A DNA stretch of 64,000 nucleotides from positions 1 to 64,000 of the forward strand of contig NZ_JAPDOG010000022.1 in NCBI RefSeq assembly GCF_026013545.1, in the 5' to 3' direction. The notes beneath the pieces are model-generated. The model had not been told where the DNA came from. It worked only from the letters and a program-made list of their open reading frames with translations, and did not search any database. Below, piece by piece: positions 33,510-42,042 of the stretch (positions within the stretch are counted from its first letter, which is position 1; each line of letters begins with the position of its first letter). A program made the translations under genes and the position numbers. This stretch comes from Defluviimonas salinarum (lineage in GTDB: Bacteria > Pseudomonadota > Alphaproteobacteria > Rhodobacterales > Rhodobacteraceae).

Positions 33510-34324
33510 TCAGTCGCCGCCGAAAAGCGCCGGCCCGGTCGAGACGTTGATGCCGCCGCCACCGGCAGGATCGCACCGGTCAGGAAAGAGCCGCCGCGAC
33601 CGCACGGGAACAGGAGACACCCGCCGATATTATCAGGCCGCCCGATCCGGCCGCGCGGAACGTGGCGCTGCATCTTCCGTTCCCCCTCGTCGTGGCCGAT
33701 CGCGAACCTTGTCATCTTGGATTGCAACGGCCCGGGGGCGATGGCATTGACGGTGATGCGCGCGCCCGCGAGCTCCTTGGCAAGGACGCGGATCATGTGA
33801 TGCACGGCGGCCTTGGAGGCGGCATAGCTGTAGACGGTCTCGCCCAATGGTACCTCGCCCATCACCGAACCGGTGTTGATGACGCGCGCTGGGTCGTCCT
33901 CCGTTGCCGCCGCCTTCAGAAGCGGCAACATCGCCTGGGTCAGCGCAAATGGCCCGGTGACGTTGACCGACATGACCTTGTCCCAGACGCTGTAGGGAAA
34001 CTCCCCGAGCTGCGTGCCCCAACTGACGCCGGCATTGTTGACCAGAATATGCAGCCGGTCGATCCGCTTGCCGATCTCGGCGGCAAGGGCCCGAACCCCG
34101 TTTTCGGTACCGATGTCACCGGCAAAGCCCTCGGCCCGCCCCGTGTAACCCGCCGCGTTTAGTTCCGCCGCCACCTCTTCGCAGGCATGGCCCTTGCGGC
34201 TGACAATGAGGACGCGCGCCCCGGCGGCCACCAGCGCCTCGGCGGCCATCCGCCCGATCCCAGTTGCACCGCCCGTTACCAAGGCGATCCTGCCCTCGAG
34301 CGAAAAAAGGTTGTTCAGGTCCAT
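33510..34324 (-). pseudogene. SDR-family oxidoreductase with 3'-end frameshift
   Basis: A classical SDR (TGGATGIG, NNAGVSWG, YSYAASKAA) that reads normally to GGSFLTGAILPV. There a single base appears missing near 33551: inserting one base restores the conserved SDR ending GGINVSTGPALFGGD with stop TGA at 33510-33512. As given, the frame runs on into an arginine-rich tail (ASTSRPGRRF) to 33485 and overlaps the next gene. The restored stop fits the 12-base spacing to the phosphatase start. The lesion could be real or a sequencing error in the GC-rich GGCGGCGGC stretch. Most of the fold is intact. Confidence 0.83.
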
Positions 34325-34366
34325 GGGGTCCTCCAGTCGAAAAGCCCGGCGATCGAGGCAGGTGTC

Positions 34367-35593
34367 TTAGGCGCGGGAGTTGCGGCCCTGATATTCGCGC
34401 ACCAACTGCCGACCGAGTGCCATCATGTGGACCTGGTCCGGCCCGTCGGCCAATCGGCACTGACGGGCGTAATTGTAGAGCTCCGCAAGGGGCAGGTCGT
34501 CGGTCAAACCGGCCGCGCCGTGCATTTGCATCGCCCGGTCAATCACGGTCTGCGCCATCGTCGGGGCGACGATCTTGATCGCCGCGATCAGATCCTTGGC
34601 GACCTTGTTGCCGTAGCGGTCCATCTTGTCGGCGGCTTTCAGGGTCAGAAGCCGCGCCTGCTCAATCTCGCAATAGGACTTGGCAAGGTCTTCGCGGACC
34701 GACTGATGCTCACTCAGCTTCCTGCCGAAGGTCTGGCGTTTCTCGACGCGCTCCAACGCCAGATCGAGCGCGCGCTGCGCGCCGCCGATCAGCCGCATGC
34801 AGTGATGAATGCGCCCCGGGCCAAGCCGCCCCTGCGCGATCTCGAACCCCCGGCCCTCGCCAAGAAGGATGTTCTCGACGGGGACACGCACATTGTCGAA
34901 CTCGATCTCGGGCTCGCCATAAGGCGCGTCGTCGAAACCGAGCGTCTTGACCGCGCGCAGCACTTTGACGCCGGGCGTGTTCTTCGGCACCAGGATCATG
35001 GATTGCTGTTGATGGCGGTTGGGGTTGTCGGGATCGCTCTTGCCCATCACGATAAGGATTTCGCAGTTCTCGCGCATCGCGCCGGTTGAGAACCACTTGC
35101 GTCCGTTGATGACGTAGTGACCACCATCGCGCACGATGGCACAGGATACATTGGTTGCGTCCGACGATGCGACGGCCGGTTCGGTCATGCAGAAGGCAGA
35201 CCGGATCTCGCCCGCCAGAAGGCCCGGTAGCCAGCGCGTCTTCTGCGCCGCGGTGCCATACATCTGGATCGTCTCCATGTTGCCGGTATCCGGCGCCATG
35301 CAGTTGAAGATCTCGGCCGACCACCAGACCTGACCCATGATTTCGGCAAGCGGGGCGTATTCGAGGTTGGTCAGCCCGGCGCCGTGTTCGCTATGGGGTA
35401 GGAACAGGTTCCACAGGCCTTGGCGCCTTGCCTCTTGCTTCAGGTCCTCGAACAGCGGCGGGGTCTTCCACTTGTTGTCAGTGGTCTCGATGTAGGTCTT
35501 GAAAGCCTGCTCGTTCGGAAAGATGTGCTCCTGCATGAAGCGCTGCAGCTTCTCGCGGAGCGCCTGTACCTTGGGCGAATATTCGAAGTCCAT
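34367..35593 (-). CDS. Acyl-CoA dehydrogenase (ACAD10/11-like)
   Basis: A 408-residue flavoprotein. FAD-binding elements are CMTEPAVASSDATN and WFSTGA; GRIHHCMRLIGGAQRALDLA and MHGAAGLTDDLPLAE are typical of the ACAD10/11 and LvaC subgroup rather than the beta-oxidation ACADs. Start ATG 35593 follows AGGAG; the open frame to 35677 lacks homology. It is the first gene of an operon with SDR, histidine phosphatase, APH kinase and SDR. With the kinase it may convert 4-phosphoacyl-CoA to an enoyl-CoA. Confidence 0.9.
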   Translation of the reverse strand: MDFEYSPKVQALREKLQRFMQEHIFPNEQAFKTYIETTDNKWKTPPLFEDLKQEARRQGLWNLFLPHSEHGAGLTNLEYAPLAEIMGQVWWSAEIFNCMAPDTGNMETIQMYGTAAQKTRWLPGLLAGEIRSAFCMTEPAVASSDATNVSCAIVRDGGHYVINGRKWFSTGAMRENCEILIVMGKSDPDNPNRHQQQSMILVPKNTPGVKVLRAVKTLGFDDAPYGEPEIEFDNVRVPVENILLGEGRGFEIAQGRLGPGRIHHCMRLIGGAQRALDLALERVEKRQTFGRKLSEHQSVREDLAKSYCEIEQARLLTLKAADKMDRYGNKVAKDLIAAIKIVAPTMAQTVIDRAMQMHGAAGLTDDLPLAELYNYARQCRLADGPDQVHMMALGRQLVREYQGRNSRA

Positions 35594-36155
35594 GACATCT
35601 CCTGTGTTGCGGGTGCCCTGAGGCTTGGACCCCAGGAAGTCGGTCATCGTCCGCGACCCGGCGTCTGGGCAGGCCATATGGCCAACGGCTCATACCCCTC
35701 GCAGTCTCGCGTCAGCAGGAGCCGGCCCGTCCGGTCGAGTCGTTGGCTCCCGGACTCCGGGTCCGATGCTATTTTTCATATCAGATATAATATTGCAATC
35801 CATTTCTATTATATATGTGATTTATGCTACTATTCGAAGCACTCCCTGAGGGCTTTTTGCCCGCCACAAGCCGGCCCTGTTCGCCGAGAACATGGCAGAG
35901 CTTTTCGCGAGGTAGGCGGAGGTAAGTGCGGCTCGTGATGGATGCGGCGATGCGTCTGGGCCCGCGCCCGAAGCGTTGGACCGGGTGATGTGGCGCAAGG
36001 ACGAAGGTAAGATTGCGCTTGAGCCCTGAGGCCGAATTTCAATTCAGAACTGCTTGGCGGGTGGAAGCTGGTCACCGATCGCGACCCTGCGCGCCTCAGC
36101 GATGCGCGGCGCATTCATCTTCCGGGCCTTTTTGCTGATTGGCTCGGCCCTGGCC
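35594..36155. other. Intergenic region with AT-rich promoter and possible gene remnant
   Basis: The part 35765-35835 is strikingly AT-rich (run ATTATATATG) and probably holds the acyl-CoA dehydrogenase promoter. On the plus strand, about 35850-36030 reads in one frame as short helical peptide pieces (LFARHKPALFAEN, MWRKDEGKIALEP) interrupted by stops, which looks like a decayed gene, but I cannot name it. Nothing else is evident. Confidence 0.4.
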
Positions 36156-36797
36156 CTAAGCATCCGTCCGGATCACTTCGTTACCCACGGCAATCAGCCC
36201 GATCAGCGCCCGTGTCCTTTGCCGTATCGACTCGATCAGGTCATCGAGATCCGCATCGTCATCGCGGAAGAAGAAGAGTTGCCGCATCGACATCGATTCA
36301 GAAAGCATGTCCCCGATCAACATGACGTCCACATCGGGGCGAAAGAGTCCCTGATCCATCAGCGCTTGCAGCAGCTTGCGCTGAAGTTCCTCGACCATGT
36401 TGTAGTTGTCCATGTAAGACGTCGCGAATTGCGTGTGCGGCTGGCTGATCACGATCGCCACCGCTTCACGCCACATCTCCTTGGTCAGCGGGTCAAGCAG
36501 TCCCTCGCACATCTTGAACGTCAGCAACTCGACCGCCTCGACCGGGTCAGCCGGCGGATTCTCGACCACCTTCAGGCCGATCTCATACGCCGCCTTGGCA
36601 TTGGCGTCGACGATGGCGATCAGCAGTTCGGCCTTGTTGCGGAAGTAGTTGTAGATCGTTCCGGTAGAGATCTCGGCGGATACCGCGATTTGCTCCAGCG
36701 TCGTTGCCTGGAACCCCTGAGATTGGAACAGCGACACGGCCGCGCGCAGGATACGCTCGCGCCGTTTGGTTTTCTGTCGTTCACGTAAACTTGGCAT
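36156..36797 (-). CDS. TetR-family regulator
   Basis: A 213-residue TetR protein with a clear N-terminal HTH (TLEQIAVSAEISTGTIYNYF, about residues 30-50) and a helical ligand domain. ATG 36797 gives MPSLRERQKTKRRE, the usual length before the HTH. It is upstream of, and on the same strand as, the acyl-CoA dehydrogenase operon with a 560-bp gap. Regulation of that operon is plausible from position. Its own upstream region (36830-36890) is AT-rich. Confidence 0.87.
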   Translation of the reverse strand: MPSLRERQKTKRRERILRAAVSLFQSQGFQATTLEQIAVSAEISTGTIYNYFRNKAELLIAIVDANAKAAYEIGLKVVENPPADPVEAVELLTFKMCEGLLDPLTKEMWREAVAIVISQPHTQFATSYMDNYNMVEELQRKLLQALMDQGLFRPDVDVMLIGDMLSESMSMRQLFFFRDDDADLDDLIESIRQRTRALIGLIAVGNEVIRTDA

Positions 36798-37401
36798 GCG
36801 AATCCAGTACAACATGTCGATGCAGGGCACAATTTTTTATTTCAACTCAAAAATAGATGAGATTTACTTTTGCAGCCGACGCCATAATTATCCCATGCGG
36901 CTTTGGCCAGATGCAAACGGGGTGCAGTTGAGTCCGCTGCTCAAGCTTCATGCCGGGGTCTGGGATCGGCTGGTCCGCACGCTCTTGCATCCGATCAGTG
37001 CAAGGGCTTTGTCGGAGACGTGGCTCCGCCCGACGAGATCGGGTAAGGCTTGGAGCGTAGCGTCAGACGCCTCGTGGGGGGCGATACGCAAACGGCAACA
37101 CATTACGCCTGAAGAGTAGGGTACTCGCAGCAGCGAACATAAGCCCGCCGACGACGCCGTTGTCTTGCTCCTGAAGCTTGACGCCGGCCGCAAACCTTAA
37201 CCGCCTTGGTCACCTCAACGCGGAAACGCATGCGAGTCCGCCGATGACCGCCTTGGGGCCAACCGAAACCACGCATGAAATTGTGACCGTGAGTTCCACA
37301 GGGCCGCACCTATCACCTGTCCAGATTTCGCGACTGACAACCGGACCATCACCGATGACTCCGCCAACAGCACGAGTCTCGTTAATTTTTCCCTTCAAGT
37401 T
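36798..37401. other. Gene-free stretch between tetR and peptide-ABC operon
   Basis: About 600 bp. The left 90 bp are AT-rich and carry the tetR promoter. From about 36895 to 37370 the base composition is coding-like (high GC), yet every frame is broken within 120 codons and I recognise no family. Two identical GTTAATTTTT decamers begin at 37381 and 37399, the second overlapping the inverted repeat that follows. Confidence 0.4.
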
Positions 37402-37427
37402 AATTTTTATAGGCGGTTATAAAAATT
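37402..37427. promoter_or_regulatory. Perfect inverted repeat upstream of peptide-ABC operon
   Basis: AATTTTTATA at 37402-37411 and TATAAAAATT at 37418-37427 form a perfect 10-bp inverted repeat with a GGCGGT spacer, about 125 bp before the binding-protein start. The position and symmetry suggest an operator for a dimeric regulator, overlapping the promoter region. No regulator gene is adjacent on the plus strand; the TetR at 36156-36797 is the nearest. Confidence 0.6.
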
Positions 37428-37553
37428 TGTTGAAACGCAATGTTACCTTCGGTAGATTCACTGTACGATGGTATGTCTTGCGATTCTTCGAGGAGGAAGG
37501 CCGCAAGCTCTGGGATGGTGCCGAAAAACGGCGAAACTGTTGGAGGAAATCGA

Positions 37554-39095
37554 ATGCCTTTCACCTTCACACGGCGCGCGATCCTTGCTGCCGCGACCGC
37601 CTGCACGTCCCTTGGGCTTTCGCTCGCGACGCCTGCCGATGCGGCCGAGAACGTGTTGACCGTCGCGTGGCCGCAGGACATCTTCGACTGGGACCCGGCC
37701 AAAGCGGCCGGGGTGGAGCAGGTGCTTTTCCCCAACATTTACGATCTTCTGGTCTGGGCGGACCCTGACTCCGAAGAGCAATTTCGTCCCGGCCTTGCCA
37801 CCGAGTGGAGCGTCGATGAGTCCGGCCTGGTCTGGACCTTCAAGATCCGTGAGGGCGTGAAATGCCACGACGGCACCGACTTTACCGCCGAGGATGCGAA
37901 GGTTTCGATCGAAAGGAACGCGGCAGGACCCGTGGGGTTTATCTGGGCCGCGGTCGAGAAAGCCGAAGCGCCGGATGACTATACCCTCGTACTGACCACG
38001 AAATACCCCGCCAACATGCCGCTTTTCGCGTCGTCGTCCCTCGGGGCGTACATGTTCTCGTCCGAGGCGACGGACGAGGATTTCACGGAGGCTAAGGCCT
38101 CGTTCGGCACCGGCCCGTATATGCTGCGCCAACACCTGCCGGACCAGCAGTTGGTTATCGACCGGTTCCCCGACTACTGGGGCGGGCCGCTGAAGGGAGG
38201 TGGCTTTGACCGCATTGTCCACCGGATCGCCAAGGAAGCCTCGACGCGCATCCAGTTGCTGTCCTCGGGTGAGGCAGACCTCGCCTTCGACATCCCCACG
38301 GACCAGATCGAGAGCGTGAGCGCGGGCGGTGACGTCAAGGCCGTCTCGTTTCCCACGTGGCAGATGGGCTTCTGGTACGTTAACAACAAGATCGCGCCGA
38401 CCGACAATATCCATGTCCGCCGCGCGATTCAGCATCTTTGGGACCGCAAGACCGTGTCCGAGGGGATCTACAACGGGTACACAACGCCCGCGATCGGTCC
38501 TCTCGCTGCCAGTCAGCCCGGCGCCGTGGACCTGAATTTGCCGGACTTCAGTATCGAAGCCGCCAAAGCCGAACTGGCAGAGTCGGGCCTGTCCTCAGAT
38601 GAACTGAAGATCACCGTGGCCTACTTCACCCAGAGCGACGAGATGAAGAATGATGCCGTTCTGTTTCAGGCGAACGCCGCGCAGGCCGGGCTGACGGTCG
38701 AACTGACGCCCAACGACTGGGGTACGCTGTGGGCCGCGGCCCAGGATGAGCGCACGGCGTCGAACATGTTGAGCATGTTCTGGGGGCCGATCATCAGCTC
38801 GCCGGCCGACCTGCTCTATTCGGCCTTCTACAGCGAGGAAAAGCTCTTCAATCTCTCAATGTACCAGAGCGATGAATACGACGCGAAGCTGCTTGAAGCC
38901 ATGTCCATTGAGGCCACCGACATCAAGGCCGGTCAGGCGGCGTATGCCGATGCCATGCGCATCCTGGTGCAGGACGCCGCGGCGGTCTGGGATCAGGATC
39001 TCAACTTCGTCGTGGGATATCGGGCCGACCTGAATGGGGTCGGCTACAACCCGGCCTACTCGCGCGCCATCTTCTTCGATCCGATCACCGAGTGA
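37554..39095 (+). CDS. Peptide-type ABC substrate-binding protein (SBP_bac_5)
   Basis: A 513-residue extracytoplasmic binding protein. The signal peptide has a twin-arginine-like start (MPFTFTRRAILAAAT) and ends at about residue 31 (ADAAE). The mature protein follows the DppA/OppA fold: LTVAWPQDIFDWDPAKA, ATEWSVDESGLVWTFKIREGV, YMLRQHLPDQQLVIDRFPDYWGG. Start ATG 37554 has GGAGG 7 bases upstream. It heads a complete importer operon. Ligand class (peptide, opine, amide oligomer or nickel complex) is not deducible. Confidence 0.92.
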   Translation: MPFTFTRRAILAAATACTSLGLSLATPADAAENVLTVAWPQDIFDWDPAKAAGVEQVLFPNIYDLLVWADPDSEEQFRPGLATEWSVDESGLVWTFKIREGVKCHDGTDFTAEDAKVSIERNAAGPVGFIWAAVEKAEAPDDYTLVLTTKYPANMPLFASSSLGAYMFSSEATDEDFTEAKASFGTGPYMLRQHLPDQQLVIDRFPDYWGGPLKGGGFDRIVHRIAKEASTRIQLLSSGEADLAFDIPTDQIESVSAGGDVKAVSFPTWQMGFWYVNNKIAPTDNIHVRRAIQHLWDRKTVSEGIYNGYTTPAIGPLAASQPGAVDLNLPDFSIEAAKAELAESGLSSDELKITVAYFTQSDEMKNDAVLFQANAAQAGLTVELTPNDWGTLWAAAQDERTASNMLSMFWGPIISSPADLLYSAFYSEEKLFNLSMYQSDEYDAKLLEAMSIEATDIKAGQAAYADAMRILVQDAAAVWDQDLNFVVGYRADLNGVGYNPAYSRAIFFDPITE

Positions 39096-39103
39096 TCCAA
39101 CCC

Positions 39104-39130
39104 TCGGGCCGCCCCGCCCGGCGGCGCGGC
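39104..39130 (+). terminator. Intercistronic stem-loop after the binding-protein gene
   Basis: GGGCCGC at 39104-39110 pairs with GCGGCCC at 39124-39130, and inner GC pairs are possible. It lies 9 bases after the binding-protein stop and 44 before the first permease start. There is no U-tract, so it probably stabilises the upstream mRNA and lowers permease expression relative to the binding protein. Confidence 0.5.
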
Positions 39131-39174
39131 CCACCGTCAACGCGCATCATTCACTCGACCTGCGAGGAACGGGA

Positions 39175-40185
39175 ATGTCACGCTATATCCTTCAACGTCT
39201 TGGGATGCTCCTGCTCATTCTCTTGGGCGTCCTGGTCATCACCTTCGTGATCTCAAGGGTGCTTCCCGGGTCCGCCGTCGAAATGATGCTTGGCGCCAGG
39301 CCGACCGAAGAGCAGATCGCGGCCGTCCGGGAGCAGCTCGGCCTTGACCGCTCCATGCCCGAGCAGCTGCTTCTCTACATCGGCGATACGCTGCGCGGAG
39401 AGTTCGGGACGAGCCTGCTGACCAAGCGCCCGGTGCTCGTCGAAATCGCCGAGCGGTTCCCGGCAACGCTCGAGCTTGTCTTCTTCTCGCTGATCCTCGT
39501 GGTTTGCGCGGGCATTCCGATGGGTGTCAGCGCGGCCCTGCACAAGAATTCCACAAGCGATTATGCCGCGCGATCTGTCTCGGCCTTGGGCGCGGCCATG
39601 CCGACGTTTATCGTCGCGATGATCCTGCAACTTGTCTTCTCGGGATGGCTGGGCGTCTTGCCGCTGCAGGGCCGCATCGACGGGTTGATCCAGCTCGACT
39701 ACGAATTCCCGACCGTGACCGGGTTCTACACGGTCGACTCGTTGCTGGCCGGCCAATGGGCCGCGTTCAAGAGCTGTCTTCTTCATCTCATCATGCCGGT
39801 TTTGGCGCTGTCGTTGAGTGCTTTGGCCATCATCATGCGGATCACCCGCGGCATGATGATCGAGGCCTTGGGCGAAGAGTTCATCATGACCTTGCGCGCC
39901 TACGGGCTTTCACCGCGCAAGGTCAATTACGGCTACGCACTGAAGGCGGCGCTGATCCCGTTGCTGACCGTCATCGGGATGACTTTCGGATACATGCTCG
40001 GCCTGTCGGTCGTCGTCGAATACGTCTTCGACTGGCCAGGTATCGGCGGCTTCATGGTCGGTGCAATTGTCCGTTCCGACTACCCGGCCGTGATGGGCGT
40101 GACGCTCGTTTTGGCCAGTTCGTATCTGATCGCAAATCTCATCGTCGACCTGCTGCATTTCGCGGCAGACCCGCGTCTGCGCTGA
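39175..40185 (+). CDS. Peptide-type ABC permease (DppB-like)
   Basis: A 336-residue permease. The N-terminal membrane helix (RLGMLLLILLGVLVITFVI) and the DppB-type motif DRSMPEQLLLYIGDTLRGEFGTS lead into a BPD_transp_1 domain with an EAA loop near EEFIMTLRAYGLSPRKV. ATG 39175 is the start; an upstream open frame runs through the stem-loop. It forms the membrane channel with the DppC-like protein downstream. Confidence 0.92.
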   Translation: MSRYILQRLGMLLLILLGVLVITFVISRVLPGSAVEMMLGARPTEEQIAAVREQLGLDRSMPEQLLLYIGDTLRGEFGTSLLTKRPVLVEIAERFPATLELVFFSLILVVCAGIPMGVSAALHKNSTSDYAARSVSALGAAMPTFIVAMILQLVFSGWLGVLPLQGRIDGLIQLDYEFPTVTGFYTVDSLLAGQWAAFKSCLLHLIMPVLALSLSALAIIMRITRGMMIEALGEEFIMTLRAYGLSPRKVNYGYALKAALIPLLTVIGMTFGYMLGLSVVVEYVFDWPGIGGFMVGAIVRSDYPAVMGVTLVLASSYLIANLIVDLLHFAADPRLR

Positions 40186-40198
40186 GGGAGGGCAAACC

Positions 40199-41065
40199 AT
40201 GAGCGAAGCAGCAGTGCTTCCCAAAGGTCGGTTCGCCGGGGCATTCGAGCGGGTTCGCGGCAATGCTGCGTTTTTCGTGGGCGTCGTCGTGTTCGGGCTG
40301 ATCATTCTGGTCGCGGTTTTCGCGCCGCTGATTGCCACGCATGATCCGCTCAAGATCGACTTCACGGCAAAACTCGCGGCCCCCTCGACCGCGCATTTGT
40401 TCGGCACGGACGAGCTTGGGCGCGACATCTTCTCGCGCGTGGTTTACGGCGCGCGGACCTCACTGACCATTGGCCTGATCGTGACTGTGCTCTCGGCCCT
40501 GATCGGCACGCCCTTTGGCTTGGTGGCCGGATATTTCGGGGGCCGCATAGAATGGGCGATCATGCGGATGATGGATGTCTTCATCGCCTTCCCTCCGCTG
40601 CTTTTGCCGATTGCGATCACGGCGGCTGTGGGGCAGGGCCTCTACGAAGCGATGCTGGCACTCACCGTGTCGTTCTTCCCTTGGTACGCCCGCATCGTCC
40701 ACGGCGAGGCGAAGCGGATCTCGGGCCAACTGTTCGTGAAATCGGCGCGTGCACAGGGGTTTTCCAACCTCCGCATCATGTTCCGCCATGTGCTGCCCAA
40801 TGCCTGGATCCCAGCGATCATCCAGGCATCAATGGATTTCGGCTACACGATCCTTGCCGCCGCCTCGCTCAGCTTCATCGGGATCGGTGCGAAGGAGCCC
40901 GACCTCGAATGGGGTCTGATGGTGGCGCTCTCGCGATCCAAGTTCCTCGATTACTGGTGGGTAGCGCTCGTCCCTGGCCTGGCGATCTTCCTCACCGTGT
41001 TTGCCGTCAACCTGATCGGCGACGGTGTGAACGACATGCTCGATCCGAAAGGAGACAGCAAGTGA
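40199..41065 (+). CDS. Peptide-type ABC permease (DppC-like)
   Basis: A 288-residue permease with an N-terminal membrane helix (NAAFFVGVVVFGLIILVAVF), the DppC signature LFGTDELGRDIFSRVVYGAR and an EAA loop (GQLFVKSARAQGFSNLRIM). It ends with GDGVNDMLDPKG, the usual DppC ending. GAGGG precedes the ATG, 13 bp after the DppB-like stop. The stop overlaps the GTG start of the next ATPase gene. Confidence 0.92.
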   Translation: MSEAAVLPKGRFAGAFERVRGNAAFFVGVVVFGLIILVAVFAPLIATHDPLKIDFTAKLAAPSTAHLFGTDELGRDIFSRVVYGARTSLTIGLIVTVLSALIGTPFGLVAGYFGGRIEWAIMRMMDVFIAFPPLLLPIAITAAVGQGLYEAMLALTVSFFPWYARIVHGEAKRISGQLFVKSARAQGFSNLRIMFRHVLPNAWIPAIIQASMDFGYTILAAASLSFIGIGAKEPDLEWGLMVALSRSKFLDYWWVALVPGLAIFLTVFAVNLIGDGVNDMLDPKGDSK

Positions 41066-42042
41066 CCGCCCCTTTGCTCGAAATCAATGACCTGAGAGTC
41101 GGCTTTCGCAATCGCCGCGCTGTCGTGCAGGTGCTCCATGGTGTGTCGCTCGACATCCGGCCGGGCGAGATCGTCGGCCTTGTCGGGGAATCCGGGTCGG
41201 GGAAATCGACCACGCCGCTCGCCATGCTTGGCCTGTTGCCCGCAAACGCCGTCATCGGTGGTCAGGCCCGTTTCGAGAACCGGACGCTCGACATTGCCAA
41301 TCCCGCGGCAACCCGCAAAATCCTTGGCGGGCGCGCGTCGCTGATCTTTCAGCAGCCGCTCAAGGCGTTTTCACCCTACGCGACCTTTGGCCGGCAACTT
41401 GTCGACGCGATATCGGCACAGACCGGCATGTCGCGCACCGACGCGGGCAAGGTCGCGCTCGCGGCGCTGGAAGACGTGCAGATGCCCGACCCGGAAGGTG
41501 CGATGGCACGGTATCCGCACCAGGTCTCTGGCGGACAGGCACAGCGGGTGATGATCGCGCTGGCTCTGTCATGCAATCCGAAGCTGCTGGTTGCGGACGA
41601 ACCGACGACGGCACTGGACGTCACCGTTCAGGCGCAGGTTTTGCACCTGATCCGCGAGCTGGCCAAATCGCGCGGCATCGGCGTGCTGTTCATTACGCAT
41701 GATCTTGGCGTCGTGGCCGAGCTGTGCGACCGGGTCGTGGTTCTCTACGCCGGGCGGGTCTGCGAGACCGCGCCGGTCGCCGGTCTCTTCCACCACCCGC
41801 AGCACCGCTACACGCGCGCGCTGCTGGGCTCCATGCCCCATCTTGGCTCCGCGCAGGCATTCGAAACCATTCCCGGCTCTGCGCCGTCACCGGCTGCGCT
41901 GCCCTCGGGCTGCGCCTTCCATCCGCGCTGCGCGGCCGCAACAGAGCGGTGCAGAACCGAACTGCCGCAAATGGTGACCACCGAAGCCGGGCGGTTCGCG
42001 TGCTGGAATCCCGTCGGATCCGACAAGGGGCGCGTGGTATGA
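41062..42042 (+). CDS. Peptide-type ABC ATPase (DppD-like)
   Basis: A 326-residue ATPase. Walker A is GESGSGKST (42-50), the signature VSGGQAQRVMIALAL and Walker [19 protein letters not shown]; the C-terminal oligopeptide/dipeptide-type cysteine region is GCAFHPRCAAATERC. GTG 41062 overlaps the DppC-like stop and has GGAG upstream. It forms a heterodimer with the DppF-like ATPase. Confidence 0.92.
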   Translation: MTAPLLEINDLRVGFRNRRAVVQVLHGVSLDIRPGEIVGLVGESGSGKSTTPLAMLGLLPANAVIGGQARFENRTLDIANPAATRKILGGRASLIFQQPLKAFSPYATFGRQLVDAISAQTGMSRTDAGKVALAALEDVQMPDPEGAMARYPHQVSGGQAQRVMIALALSCNPKLLVADEPTTALDVTVQAQVLHLIRELAKSRGIGVLFITHDLGVVAELCDRVVVLYAGRVCETAPVAGLFHHPQHRYTRALLGSMPHLGSAQAFETIPGSAPSPAALPSGCAFHPRCAAATERCRTELPQMVTTEAGRFACWNPVGSDKGRVV

